64,000 bases of DNA from Minicystis rosea (GTDB lineage: Bacteria; Myxococcota_A; Polyangia; Polyangiales; Polyangiaceae), in NCBI GenBank assembly GCA_001931535.1, contig CP016211.1, positions 7,487,703 to 7,551,702 of the forward strand, given 5' to 3'. The notes under the pieces are model-generated. The model saw only the letters and a program-made list of their open reading frames with translations. It was not told the origin of the DNA and did no database searches. How positions within the stretch are numbered: position 1 is the stretch's first letter; the number at the start of each line of letters is the position of its first letter. Shown piece after piece: positions 9,095 through 22,511 of this stretch. The translations under genes were made by a program, and so were the position numbers.

Positions 9095-9586
9095 TCACCA
9101 ACCGAGCCGGGTCACGTCGGGCGGCCCTTCGGTGACCTTTCCTTCATAGCCCATGGTCACGAGCTCGAGCGTGTTGCCGAACGGGTCCGCGAAATAGACC
9201 GACGCGTGCCCCGGAGGTCCGAGCCGGCGCGGGCCGTCGACGAGCGCGCCGGCCGTCTTCAAGCGCTCGACGAAGCCATCGAGATCGCCGGGCTCGACGC
9301 TCATGGCCAGGTGCGGATGCGGCACGGGCGCAGTCTTCTTGCGATCCTTCTGGAGAAAGAGGTGAACCTCGGGCGCGCCGGGAAAGGCGACGGCGAGGTG
9401 GAGCGGGCTGTTGTCGGCGTCGACCTCGGCGGCGCGATCGGGCCGGAAGCGGAGGAACGTTGGGTGATCGAAGCGGCGCACGAGCTGCGCGCCGAGGACG
9501 CCGACGTAGAACCGCTCGGCCACGTCGAGATCGAAGATGGGAAAAGTGAGGTGCGCAAAGCCGTGAATGGGAGGTGCGTTCGTCAT
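9095..9586 (-). CDS. VOC-superfamily (glyoxalase/dioxygenase-like) protein
   Basis: The 163-residue protein has two beta-alpha-beta-beta-beta modules. The first begins IHGFAHLTFPIFDLDVAERFY with a possible metal His, the middle carries HLAMSVEPGDLDGFVERL, and the end is ASVYFADPFGNTLELVTMG with the typical D-P-x-G-N-x-x-E signature. Members bind a metal ion and act as glyoxalases, extradiol dioxygenases or resistance proteins; the substrate is unknown here. I start at ATG 9586 because the frame upstream is only a shadow of the kinase gene. It is divergent from a LysR gene with 48 bp between them and is its probable target. Confidence 0.88.
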   Translation of the reverse strand: MTNAPPIHGFAHLTFPIFDLDVAERFYVGVLGAQLVRRFDHPTFLRFRPDRAAEVDADNSPLHLAVAFPGAPEVHLFLQKDRKKTAPVPHPHLAMSVEPGDLDGFVERLKTAGALVDGPRRLGPPGHASVYFADPFGNTLELVTMGYEGKVTEGPPDVTRLGW

Positions 9587-9606
9587 GCGCTTGGTATGCG
9601 GGAGAC

Positions 9607-9616
9607 ATGACGTCAT
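9607..9616. promoter_or_regulatory. ATGACGTCAT palindrome in the VOC/LysR divergent promoter
   Basis: A perfect 10-bp palindrome sits in the middle of the 48-bp gap between the two divergent start codons. A second inverted pair, ATATC and GATAT (9627-9631 and 9641-9645), overlaps the first LysR ATG. A regulator site here is expected from the gene arrangement, but no T-N11-A box can be picked with confidence. Confidence 0.35.
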
Positions 9617-9634
9617 TCCAAGTGATATATCCTG

Positions 9635-10587
9635 ATGAAAGATATGCGCTCCGTGAATATGGAAGCCGTGGATCTGAATCTCTTGCTGGTGGTGGCCACC
9701 GTGCTGGAGACCCGGAGCGCCACGCGCGCCGCCGAGAAGCTCCACGTGACGCAATCGGCGGTGAGCAACGCGCTCCGGCGGGCGCGCGATCTCTTCGCCG
9801 ATCCGCTCGTGATCCGGCGTCCCTACGGGCTCGAGCCGACGCCGCGCGCCGCGGCGTTGCTCCCGTCGCTGCGCGCTTGGATCGAGGAGGCGCGGCGCCT
9901 CATCGCCGATGCGCCGTCGTTCGATCCCACGCGCTCGACACGGACCTTCGCCATCGCCTGCTCCGACGCGGTGGCCATCACGCTGCTCCAGCCCATGCTG
10001 CGGCTGCTCGGGGAGCGGGCGCCGCACGCGCGGCTGCGCCTGCTCACGCTCGATCGGCTCATCACCGAGGACGGGCTTTCGCGCGGCGAAGTGGACCTGC
10101 TCATCGGCATTCCTCCCGTCCTGCCGGAGGGGCACGAGGCGGAGCTCGTCTATCGCGATCCTATGGAATGCATCGTCCGCCGCGACCATCCGACGGTGCA
10201 CGAGCAGCTCTCGCTCGCTGCCTTCGCGGCGCTCGATCACGTGGATCTGGCGCTGTTCGGCGCCGTGGACGACACGATCGATCGCGCGCTCTCCAAGCAC
10301 GGTCGCGCGCGGACGGTGCGGGTCTCGCTTCCCCACTTCTCGTCGGTGCCGCTCGCCGTGCTGGAGACGGATGGCGTGGCCACGCTGGCGAGCCGGCTCG
10401 CGCGCGCATTCGCGGCGCGCATGCCGCTGCGTGTCTTGAAGCCTCCGGTGGCGCTCGATCCCATCGAGATCCGACAGGTGTGGCACCGGAGGACGGAGTC
10501 CGACGAGGCCGTGCGCTTCCTGCGTGCGCTGGTGCTCGACGCGGCGCGGATCGGAGCGCCCGAAGCGGGTGCTCGCCGCAAAGCGAG

Positions 10588-10606
<19 letters not shown>
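9635..10606 (+). CDS. LysR-family transcriptional regulator
   Basis: The 323-residue protein opens with the LysR helix-turn-helix: DLNLLLVVATVLETRSATRAA, then LHVTQSAVSNALRRARDLF. An effector-binding domain of two alpha/beta lobes follows (from about residue 100). The start may be the ninth codon (MEAVDLNLL, ATG at 9659), because LysR proteins usually begin just before the DLNLL motif and the first ATG has no clear ribosome binding site. The gene faces the VOC gene and probably regulates it. Its 3' end overlaps the end of the convergent kinase gene by 19 bp. Confidence 0.92.
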
Positions 10607-15951
<5,345 letters not shown>

Positions 15952-16079
15952 CCGACTCTCCGGGTCGCGTGGGCAGGCCCACGTGCGACCGCTGCGCAGC
16001 GAAGGCCGCGCGTCTTCGATCCCGGCGAGTCTATCCGAACTGCCCAGCGATCAACGCCGGAAGCGCATGCCCTCGAGGC

Positions 16080-17216
16080 TCAACGGCATCCGAGGCGACA
16101 GCGCGATACATCCGCGAGGCAACGGCCGAGACAGCGCCGATACCCTTCCTCCGCGGCCCCATCGGTCGGCTCCGGCCCGCAGTGCGACATGCAGGATCGG
16201 TGATCTGCGTCGCATGCCCCCATGCATCCACGCGCGGGCGGCGGCGCATCGTTCGCGGGCGCATCACCACCACCGCGCCCCGGCCGGCGCGAGCGCGCGG
16301 CGGGCTCGCGCGGCGCATCGTCCGCGGACGCGCTCGGCTCGGGCAACGGCGTGGGTGGCGGCGGCGAATACGGCCTCGTCGGCAGAGGCATGGGGCCGCA
16401 GCGCTCGTACACGCGGCGAAACACGAGCTCTCCATCACCGCCGGCCGACCGCTGCTCACAGGTGCGCGCGACGTTGTCGAGGCTGCGCGCCAATGCATCC
16501 GCAGCGTACGCCGCAGGGCCATCACCGCGTCGCGCAGTGGCAGCCACGCTCGATCCATTCGGCGCGGCGCCCGCGGTGGGCGATGCGCTGGAGGCGCGCC
16601 CCGCGAGATAGGCAATCACGGCCGCGAGCAACATGAGGCCTGCGACCGCGACGAGGATGCGTGGATCGATCCCGCGCGGCTGCGCCGGCGCAGGCGCGGG
16701 CGCCTCGGGCCAGAACGGCGCGGGCGACGGTGAAGCGACATGCGATGGCGCCGCAGGCGGCACCGCACCCGGCGTCGTGGGGAACACCGCCGGCGCAAAG
16801 GCCGTGGACGGCGGCGGCCCCGATGCGAGGGTCGGCGCCGCAGGCGCAAAGGGATCCGCAATCGCAGGGCCGACAGGTGCTGCGGGCGCAGCCGCCGCGA
16901 AGGGCGCAGGCATCGGCACCGGCGCGGCCGCGGGAAATGCAGGCGCGCTCGCCGCCGTCCCCGAGGGCTCGGGCCACTCCACGAGCGGGCGCGCCTCGCG
17001 CAGCTTGGCCACCAGCGTGGACAGGCCCGCATAGCGCTCGCATTGCTTCACCAGCTCGCGCGCCGCCTCCTGCGCGCCGCGATCCCAAGCGATGGATCCA
17101 CCCACGCCGAGCTGCTCGGCGAGCTCGCGCATCTCGCCGGGCGTGAAGGCGACGACGATGCGCCTGCGCAGCTCGACGGCGTCGTAGACCTCGGTGGATT
17201 CGCTCACGCCGATCAC
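16080..17216 (-). CDS. EAD/Death-like domain membrane protein with Cys-rich C-terminus
   Basis: I start at GTG 17216, which has GCGAGG nine bases upstream; a second GTG at 17207 is possible. Residues about 15-85 resemble an effector-associated (Death-like) domain: VELRRRIVVAFTPGEMREL, then AQEAARELVKQCERYAGL and LVAKLREARP. A long Ala/Pro linker, one membrane helix (LVAVAGLMLLAAVIAYLAG, about 190-208), a second linker and a Cys-rich tail (CMGAC, CMSHC, CLGRC, CRLGC) follow. EADs are adhesive adaptor domains that pair with matching domains on effectors in bacterial conflict systems. Here the domain would face the cytoplasm and the Cys knot the periplasm. The domain call is by eye and the partner is unknown. 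Confidence 0.65.
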   Translation of the reverse strand: MIGVSESTEVYDAVELRRRIVVAFTPGEMRELAEQLGVGGSIAWDRGAQEAARELVKQCERYAGLSTLVAKLREARPLVEWPEPSGTAASAPAFPAAAPVPMPAPFAAAAPAAPVGPAIADPFAPAAPTLASGPPPSTAFAPAVFPTTPGAVPPAAPSHVASPSPAPFWPEAPAPAPAQPRGIDPRILVAVAGLMLLAAVIAYLAGRASSASPTAGAAPNGSSVAATARRGDGPAAYAADALARSLDNVARTCEQRSAGGDGELVFRRVYERCGPMPLPTRPYSPPPPTPLPEPSASADDAPREPAARSRRPGRGGGDAPANDAPPPARGCMGACDADHRSCMSHCGPEPTDGAAEEGYRRCLGRCLADVSRCRLGCR

Positions 17217-17387
17217 GGTATCAGACCTCGCGAGATCGACGCGAGCGAAGCGCGCCCGCGATCCATCGAGCGCACCGTTCGGCACCGCACGAGGCCTCGG
17301 CGACGCAGCGCTCAGAACGTGACCGAGAAAGCCAACGTCAGGCCCGAGCGGCTCGACCTTCAAGAAGGCGAGGGTGCTTCGAGGTAT

Positions 17388-17442
17388 GGGGGCCCCCGCC
17401 GGCTCCGCCGGCGGGGGGAAAGGACGCGAGTCCTTTCCCGTG
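17388..17442 (-). repeat. double-hairpin intergenic element, copy C of the GGACTCGCGTCC family
   Basis: Two perfect hairpins lie back to back. One has 11-bp arms CCCCCGCCGGC and GCCGGCGGGGG around TCC (17393-17417). The other has 10-bp arms GGGAAAGGAC and GTCCTTTCCC around GCGA (17416-17439). Read on the minus strand, the second is GGACTCGCGTCC, beginning a few bases after the stop codon of the 183-aa lipoprotein. The same core follows the methyltransferase stop at 24459 and occurs at 32514. It may act as a terminator or transcript stabiliser, or be a mobile repeat. Confidence 0.6.
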
Positions 17443-17444
17443 AC

Positions 17445-17996
17445 TCAATCGATGATGATCCCGTGGAGCTGCGCCTTCCCTTCGCCCACGAGGCACCACC
17501 ACATTCCGCTCGGCAGCGGCGCGTCGGAGCAAACCCCGGTCGCCGGCTCGCCGTCGCGCTTCTGCAGGCTCGGATCCAGCATCGGATTCGGGCGCGCGAG
17601 ATCCCCCGTGCACATGCACCATCCTTGGCCACAATCACGCTTGTCGCGGCACGCTTTGCCATTCTCCGGTGACGGGATGCGGCACACCCGAAAGGGCCTC
17701 ACCACCTCACCCGGCCGGCGCGGCCGCCGATTCAAGTGCTCATAGGTCTTCTCCGTGACGACCTTGCCGCCCCGTGCGCGACACTCGTCATCGGTGATCA
17801 TCTCGGGCGCGCCGGCCTCGGGCAAGGACGCATCCGCAAGCCCCGCATCCGCCGGCCCAACGGGCACCGCCGCGGACGCGCTCGCCGGCGCCGACGGCGC
17901 ACCCGCATCGACCGGCGCATCGCCCGCACGCGCGCAGGAGGCTCCGACGAGCGCGCCTCCGACAATCAACACGGCCCAACGCGCGATTCGGATCAT
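17445..17996 (-). CDS. probable secreted or lipoprotein, Cys-containing, function unknown
   Basis: The 183-residue protein starts MIRIARWAVLIVGGALVGAS followed by Cys, an export signal with a weak lipoprotein box. An Ala/Pro/Asp-rich linker (residues 25-70) leads to a C-terminal domain with paired cysteines (CRARGGK, CRIPSPENGKACRDKRDC, then GWCMCTG, CSDAPLPSGMWWC). The Cys pattern suggests a disulfide-stabilised periplasmic or surface domain common in myxobacterial lipoproteins. It diverges from the pentaheme cytochrome gene across 171 bp. Function cannot be assigned. Confidence 0.75.
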   Translation of the reverse strand: MIRIARWAVLIVGGALVGASCARAGDAPVDAGAPSAPASASAAVPVGPADAGLADASLPEAGAPEMITDDECRARGGKVVTEKTYEHLNRRPRRPGEVVRPFRVCRIPSPENGKACRDKRDCGQGWCMCTGDLARPNPMLDPSLQKRDGEPATGVCSDAPLPSGMWWCLVGEGKAQLHGIIID

Positions 17997-18028
17997 GGAG
18001 CGCGCGATCCTAAACCATTGTCGAACGA

Positions 18029-18054
18029 GAAGGAGAATGCTTCGAGTCTCCTTC
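18029..18054. promoter_or_regulatory. inverted repeat GAAGGAGA - N10 - TCTCCTTC in divergent promoter region
   Basis: Perfect 8-bp arms lie 33-58 bases upstream of the lipoprotein start (17996) and about 115 bp upstream of the cytochrome gene. It could be an operator for either gene or a hairpin in the lipoprotein leader. No adjacent regulator gene suggests a binder. Confidence 0.35.
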
Positions 18055-18131
18055 CCTTGCAGCATTCGAGGCGCGTCGCGTGCTCGTGGAGCGCATCGAA
18101 CCATCACGGCGAGCCGTCGCGACCTGCGCCG

Positions 18132-18159
18132 TTGACATCCGCACGATCCCCGGGATACC
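18132..18159 (+). promoter_or_regulatory. sigma70-type promoter TTGACA - N16 - GATACC, leaderless start predicted
   Basis: A perfect -35 hexamer TTGACA (18132-18137) is followed after 16 bases by GATACC (18154-18159). Transcription would begin about 18166-18168, at the GTG start codon of the cytochrome gene, so its mRNA should be leaderless. This fits the absence of a Shine-Dalgarno sequence. Confidence 0.5.
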
Positions 18160-18167
18160 CGTTTGCT

Positions 18168-19316
18168 GTGAGGCGACGCTGGCCGGCCCTGCTGCTCTCG
18201 TCCAGCATCCTCGCGGGATGCCTCCGTGACGACCTCGCTGCGGACGGAACCGCACCTCCTGCTCCGCCGAAGCCCGCGCCCTCCGCGGTCACGAACACAG
18301 CACCGGATCTCGCGCCCATCGAGCCCGATGCGACGATGCCCGGGCCTCGTCGCCTGCGCCTCGGGGCCGCGGTGGCGCGGAATGCCACCTGCGAATCGTG
18401 TCACTTGGAAGAGGCCGACGCCTGGCGCGCCTCACGCCATCATCAAGCCGCCACCAACGACGCATATCGCGCGGCGCTGGCCATCGAGCCGACACCCTTC
18501 TGCCGTGGTTGCCATGCGCCCGAATCCAATCCGACCCAAGCCTCTCCCCAAGCGGTCCTCGATCTCGGCGTCGGCTGTGTCACGTGCCATGTGACCGAAG
18601 AGGGCACCGTCCTCGCCGCGGAGCCCGAAGGCAGCGGCAAAGGCATCTCCTCGGCGCCGCACACGTTGAAGCGCTCGCGCGCATTCGCGACCTCCTTTGC
18701 CTGCGCGGGCTGTCACGAGTTCAGCTTTCCGGGCCGGCACGGCGACAGCGACGGTGACCTCATGCAAACCACCGTGACCGAGCACCGAAATTCGCCCGCG
18801 GCAGGGGCGTCCTGCGCGTCGTGCCACATGCCTTTGCGGGGCGGCCGCCGTTCACACGCTTTCGCCGAGGTCCGCGACCCGGCGTGGCTGCGGGCCAACC
18901 TGCGCGCGACGGCCACCATCGATGCCCATCACACCGTCCGCATCACCCTCACGCAGCCCGCGCCCGGCCATGCTTTCCCCACCGGCGATCTGTTCCGCGG
19001 CCTCGAAATCGGCTGCGAGGCGCGCGACGCCGCAGGCCGCGTCCTCCGCCGCGAGGTGCGCCACCTGGCACGGCATTTTGAGATCGTCCCCGGCCGACAA
19101 GGCCGCCATCTGGTGCGCGACGATCGCGTCTTCGACGCGCCGGTGACCATCGAGATGCCTTTGGCGATTCCCTCGCCGCCCCCCAAAGCAGCACGCGTCG
19201 CCTATTGGGTCACCTACCAGCGCGTCGCCACCGTGGGCACGGGCACGCGGCCGGAAGACGTGAAGATCGAGTCCGAGGTTCAACTTCATTCAGGAGCTCT
19301 CCCGTGGGACGAATGA
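18168..19316 (+). CDS. pentaheme c-type cytochrome lipoprotein
   Basis: The 382-residue protein begins at GTG 18168 with a lipoprotein signal (LLLSSSILAGC). Five heme-binding motifs follow: CESCH, CRGCH, CVTCH, CAGCH and CASCH, all in the first two thirds. The C-terminal third is a beta-rich domain without heme motifs (HTVRITLTQPAPGHAFPTGD onward). It should sit on the outside of a membrane and carry electrons to or from a periplasmic or surface partner; hemes are attached by the cytochrome c maturation system. The stop overlaps the start of the next gene by four bases (ATGA). The heme-binding pattern is certain, the redox partner unknown. Confidence 0.9.
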   Translation: MRRRWPALLLSSSILAGCLRDDLAADGTAPPAPPKPAPSAVTNTAPDLAPIEPDATMPGPRRLRLGAAVARNATCESCHLEEADAWRASRHHQAATNDAYRAALAIEPTPFCRGCHAPESNPTQASPQAVLDLGVGCVTCHVTEEGTVLAAEPEGSGKGISSAPHTLKRSRAFATSFACAGCHEFSFPGRHGDSDGDLMQTTVTEHRNSPAAGASCASCHMPLRGGRRSHAFAEVRDPAWLRANLRATATIDAHHTVRITLTQPAPGHAFPTGDLFRGLEIGCEARDAAGRVLRREVRHLARHFEIVPGRQGRHLVRDDRVFDAPVTIEMPLAIPSPPPKAARVAYWVTYQRVATVGTGTRPEDVKIESEVQLHSGALPWDE

Positions 19317-20787
19317 CCCGCACGCGATCCGCTTTGGCCATGTCCCTCGTCTCGCTCGCCTTCCTGGGCGTGACGGCTTGTCGCGACAAGCCCGTACCCA
19401 CGCCGGACAAGGCCCCTTCGCCGAGCGCCTCGGCTCCCCTCCCCGCGCCCACCACGAGCGCGGCCTCGGCGAAGACCCCTGAAGGCATTCCCACCTTCAC
19501 CTTGGAAGAGCTCCCCTTCGCCGAAGGCATGACCAAGCCGTACGCCGTCGAAGGCGCGATCCTCGGCTTTCTCGAAAAGGACCAACGCATCGGCCGAATC
19601 GCCGAGGATCACATCGAGTGGTCCAAAGGCCGGATTCCCCCCGAGACCCCGGCGTACGGCAAGAACATGCTCATCTCCGTCCATGGGAGTTGGCCCGACG
19701 GCATCGACGCCCTTTATCAAAACACGAGCGGACGGGCGCCGGCGCCGACCTATTTCCCCGTCACCGGCAAAGGCGTCTCGCACACCATCGCGAGCGGCGG
19801 TGGATACGGGCACATCGCGGGCGTGGTCAAGGTCGGTGCCTCGACCCTCCTCATCGGTGACTCCATGCTCGACGGCGTGGAGATCGTCACCGTGCGCGGG
19901 CCGCAGCTCTCCCGCAAACCCCTCTCGCCCGAAAAGGCCGGTTGCAAGCCGGGCGAGGTCAGGAAGCGAGACTATCCCCCGAAGCCCCCGCGCTCGTGCC
20001 TCATGCTGCCGGCGCCACCCCACAGGGCACCATGGTGACGCTCGGCAGCGTCTGCGAGAAGCGCGGCCCCGGCGCGGAGATCTGGGACGCGAAGGGCAAG
20101 AGTCACATCGTCGATCTCAGCGCCCATTGGAAGCAGCTCTCCTATTCCACGACCATCCTACCGGGCGCCGGCGACGAGCTCTTTGCCCTCGCCGACGCCT
20201 GGAGCCCGATCTTGCATTATCACGACGGCACGTTCACCCCGATCGCACGGCTGGAGAAGCCGACGCAGAACGTCTTCGTCTCGGCCGAGGGAAAGCTCCA
20301 CGCCTACGACGGACAGACGTTCTTCCGTTACGAGGGCTCCGCGTGGATCCCGATCGGCGCCCTGGTGAAGCCGACGGTGGTGAGCGCCGTCGCCGTGGAT
20401 GGGAACGGCACCATGCTGGCCGGCACGTCCTATCCGAACAAGATCCACAAGGTCCACGCGCATCCGGACAAACGCATCACCCCCGAGCCCTGCAAAGCTC
20501 CCTTCGTGTACCTCTATGACGTGAAGTGGAACAACGCCGCGGACTACACCTTTCCCACCACCCGCAAAGCTCTCTCCACGTTCCCCGAGGCGAGCGCCAT
20601 CCACCTCCAGGACTACACCGACGGCGGCCGGAAGCTCGGTGTCGTCGTCACCAGCAAGGCGCAGGCAGAGGCGGTCATCGCCCATGTGAAAGCCACCATG
20701 AAGGACGAGGATCCGCGCTACTTCTGCTACACGCCCAACGGGCGCAGCATCCCCATCGAGGATGCGCCGAAGGGCCCCTCCCGGTAG
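19313..20787 (+). CDS. lipoprotein with propeller-like repeats, frameshifted in this sequence; partner of the pentaheme cytochrome
   Basis: ATG 19313 overlaps the cytochrome stop by four bases. The N-terminus is a lipoprotein signal (LAFLGVTAC) followed by a Ser/Ala/Pro linker. The first frame runs through CLMLPA near 20014 and then reads into a stop at 20038. The neighbouring frame continues as TPQGTMVTLGSV and runs to TAG 20787. One inserted base near 20012-20016 joins them into a protein of about 491 residues. Repeating segments (LFALADAWSPILHYHDGTF, KLHAYDGQTFFRYEG) suggest a beta propeller. Co-transcription implies a complex with the cytochrome. The family is not recognised and the frameshift is probably an error. 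Confidence 0.7.
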
Positions 20788-21014
20788 ACCGACGCGTCCA
20801 TCGGCATGCCCCGCAGCGTGCACAAGTTGTGCAACTCCTGCTCGACCCGTCACCATCCCTGACCTCGACGCCGGGACCGCGCTGCCTCGACATCACGGCC
20901 TGGTTGCGAAATGCCGCAGTACCGAGCCCGCGGCACCGTGCCGCCGCGCACTGGCATCGGCCGTGCAAAGCCTGGTGAACGCTCGTCGCTGATTCTGCCG
21001 TTCTTGACTTCGGT

Positions 21015-21052
21015 GCACGCGGCCTCGCGCTCGGACACGCGAGGCCGTGTGC
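21015..21052 (+). terminator. strong hairpin followed by a T-rich stretch
   Basis: Arms GCACGCGGCCTCGC and GCGAGGCCGTGTGC pair over 14 positions, with one G-U pair and a 10-base loop. The following bases are T-rich (ATCTTCTTTCTTC). It lies 228 bp after the cytochrome operon and 155 bp before the VWA gene, so it could end the operon transcript or shape the leader of the next gene. Confidence 0.5.
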
Positions 21053-21140
21053 ATCTTCTTTCTTCGACTTCCTTCGACACGACGGCTCGCGAGACTGCGA
21101 GCATCTTCCTTCTTCGACGTTCTTCGACACGGCGGCTCGC
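21051..21140 (+). repeat. two 40-bp direct repeats with 50-bp period
   Basis: Copies at 21051-21090 and 21101-21140 match at 36 of 40 positions and contain TTCTTCGAC and TTCGACACG motifs. The first copy begins in the right arm of the hairpin. The arrangement resembles paired binding sites or a recent short duplication. Confidence 0.7.
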
Positions 21141-21206
21141 TTGCCGCCGACACACGATACCCATGCTCCCGTGCCGGCCCCCGGCCATGCACACGAGGAA
21201 ACCATC

Positions 21207-22355
21207 ATGTCTTTCGTTTCTTCTTCTTCGCTCTGGATGCTTCCCCTTGTCGCCGCCTTTGCCGCGGGCTGCCAGAGCCCCGGAGTCGCCGGGCCCATCG
21301 ACGATCCCGAAGACGATCCGCCCTCCTCTCCGGCCCATGTGTCGCCGTCACCGCTGCTCGCGCCGCTGAAGCCTGCGCCCGCGGACTTCCACTTCCTCGT
21401 CGATCGCTCGGTGAGCTGGGCCAAGCGGGCCGATCGGTGGCACGGGCTCACCCAAGCGACCGCGACGTTCGTCGAAGAGCACGAAGGCGAGCAGCGGAAT
21501 GCGGCCACCGTGTTCCCGCGCGCGGGCGCGGAGGAGAGCTGCGCGGCGAGCGACTATGCCAAGCCCGATCGCGCTTGGAGCGAGTCGCCGAGCTCCATCA
21601 CGCACCTCCTCGACAAGGTGGCCTTCGGCGGCGGCAGCACGCTCGGCCCCGCGCTCCAAGGCACCCTCCAAAGCGCGCACGACCACGCGCGCGCCAATCC
21701 GAACCGAACGACCTCCGTCATCATTCTTACCGATGCCACGCCCAACGACGACGAGACCTGCGACAGCAGCGCTTGGGACAGCGTCGCCGAGATCGCGGGT
21801 GAGGGCTTCACGAATGGGCTCGGCGCCGCGGTCCACGTCCACGTGATCTCGGTCGTGAGCGGTGGCATCTCTCCGGATCACTTCGCGCGGATGGACGCCA
21901 TCGCCGACGCCGGCAACGGCTACGCCGCAGTCGTGAACGGAAGCGAGCACGACGTGCGCCGGGGCGCCGGCTTCGCGTTCGACGACATCCAAGCGCGCAT
22001 GACCACGTGCTCGTTCCTCGTTCCGCCGGGCGATCACCCCGAGGAGCTCACCATCCGCGCGGCCGATGGCACGGTCACCAAAGCCTCACGCGTGAAAGAC
22101 GCCTCCGCCTGCACCGAGGCAGGCCAGTCCTTCTATCTCGACAATCCCAGCGCACCTCATCTCGCCACCTTGTGCAGCGGCCCGAGCGGCCGCGGCGGTC
22201 TCTGCGAGGCCACCTACGTCCGCGCCCAACGCGCCGGCGCCCCCAGGGTCACCATCACGAAAGAGGCCCCCACCCGCGCGACAGGCTACAAGCCCCCTCC
22301 GTTCGGATCCACCTCGGGCCCCATCGAGCGAGCGCAGCTCCACGTCGAGCCATGA
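21207..22355 (+). CDS. von Willebrand factor A domain lipoprotein
   Basis: ATG 21207 is preceded by GAGGAA at a good distance. The 382-residue protein starts with an export signal ending in AAFAAGC, a lipoprotein box. From about residue 60 a VWA fold begins with the metal-site motif DRSVS (DxSxS), continues with GGGSTLGPALQGTL and has the later TDATPNDDE motif, so the metal-ion adhesion site looks intact. Such domains bind protein partners with Mg2+, usually at the cell surface in adhesion or assembly. The C-terminal 100 residues contain paired cysteines. It is flanked by unrelated genes and appears to be transcribed alone. Confidence 0.85.
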   Translation: MSFVSSSSLWMLPLVAAFAAGCQSPGVAGPIDDPEDDPPSSPAHVSPSPLLAPLKPAPADFHFLVDRSVSWAKRADRWHGLTQATATFVEEHEGEQRNAATVFPRAGAEESCAASDYAKPDRAWSESPSSITHLLDKVAFGGGSTLGPALQGTLQSAHDHARANPNRTTSVIILTDATPNDDETCDSSAWDSVAEIAGEGFTNGLGAAVHVHVISVVSGGISPDHFARMDAIADAGNGYAAVVNGSEHDVRRGAGFAFDDIQARMTTCSFLVPPGDHPEELTIRAADGTVTKASRVKDASACTEAGQSFYLDNPSAPHLATLCSGPSGRGGLCEATYVRAQRAGAPRVTITKEAPTRATGYKPPPFGSTSGPIERAQLHVEP

Positions 22356-22396
22356 TGATATCGTGTTCGCGCGGCAGCGCGCTTCCACGGCCTAGC

Positions 22397-22511
22397 AGGC
22401 TGTGAAGACGCCGCGAGCGCCCCGAAGCCAGAGAGCGCAACCAAGGAATCCTCACGGATTTCGAGGGAGCGAGACCGATGCTTCGGGGCGCCTCGCAGTT
22501 TTTCACCAGCC
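22397..22511. repeat. ~115-bp palindromic element overlapping the 5' end of the M24-like gene
   Basis: Perfect 12-bp inner arms GCGCCCCGAAGC (22417-22428) and GCTTCGGGGCGC (22480-22491) are extended by imperfect outer arms starting GGCTGTGAAGAC and ending TTTTTCACCAGCC. The centre has its own small hairpin, AATCC-TCAC-GGATT. The shape is that of a REP/MITE-like element. Its right arm contains the upstream candidate start codon and about ten codons of the following gene. Only one copy is seen in the window. Confidence 0.6.

Larger units (their letters stand above)
20788..21206 (+). other. gene-free stretch with hairpin and tandem repeat before the VWA lipoprotein gene
   Basis: No convincing gene is seen in these 419 bases. 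The stretch holds a strong hairpin (21015-21052) and two copies of a 40-bp sequence (21051-21140), described separately. GAGGAA at 21194-21199 is the ribosome binding site of the next gene. Confidence 0.6.

Noticed and set aside
17310..17360. A short minus-strand frame ending SGLTLAFSVTF, like an outer-membrane barrel end
   Set aside because: A stop codon lies a few codons upstream, so at most it is a remnant; not enough is left to support a gene.
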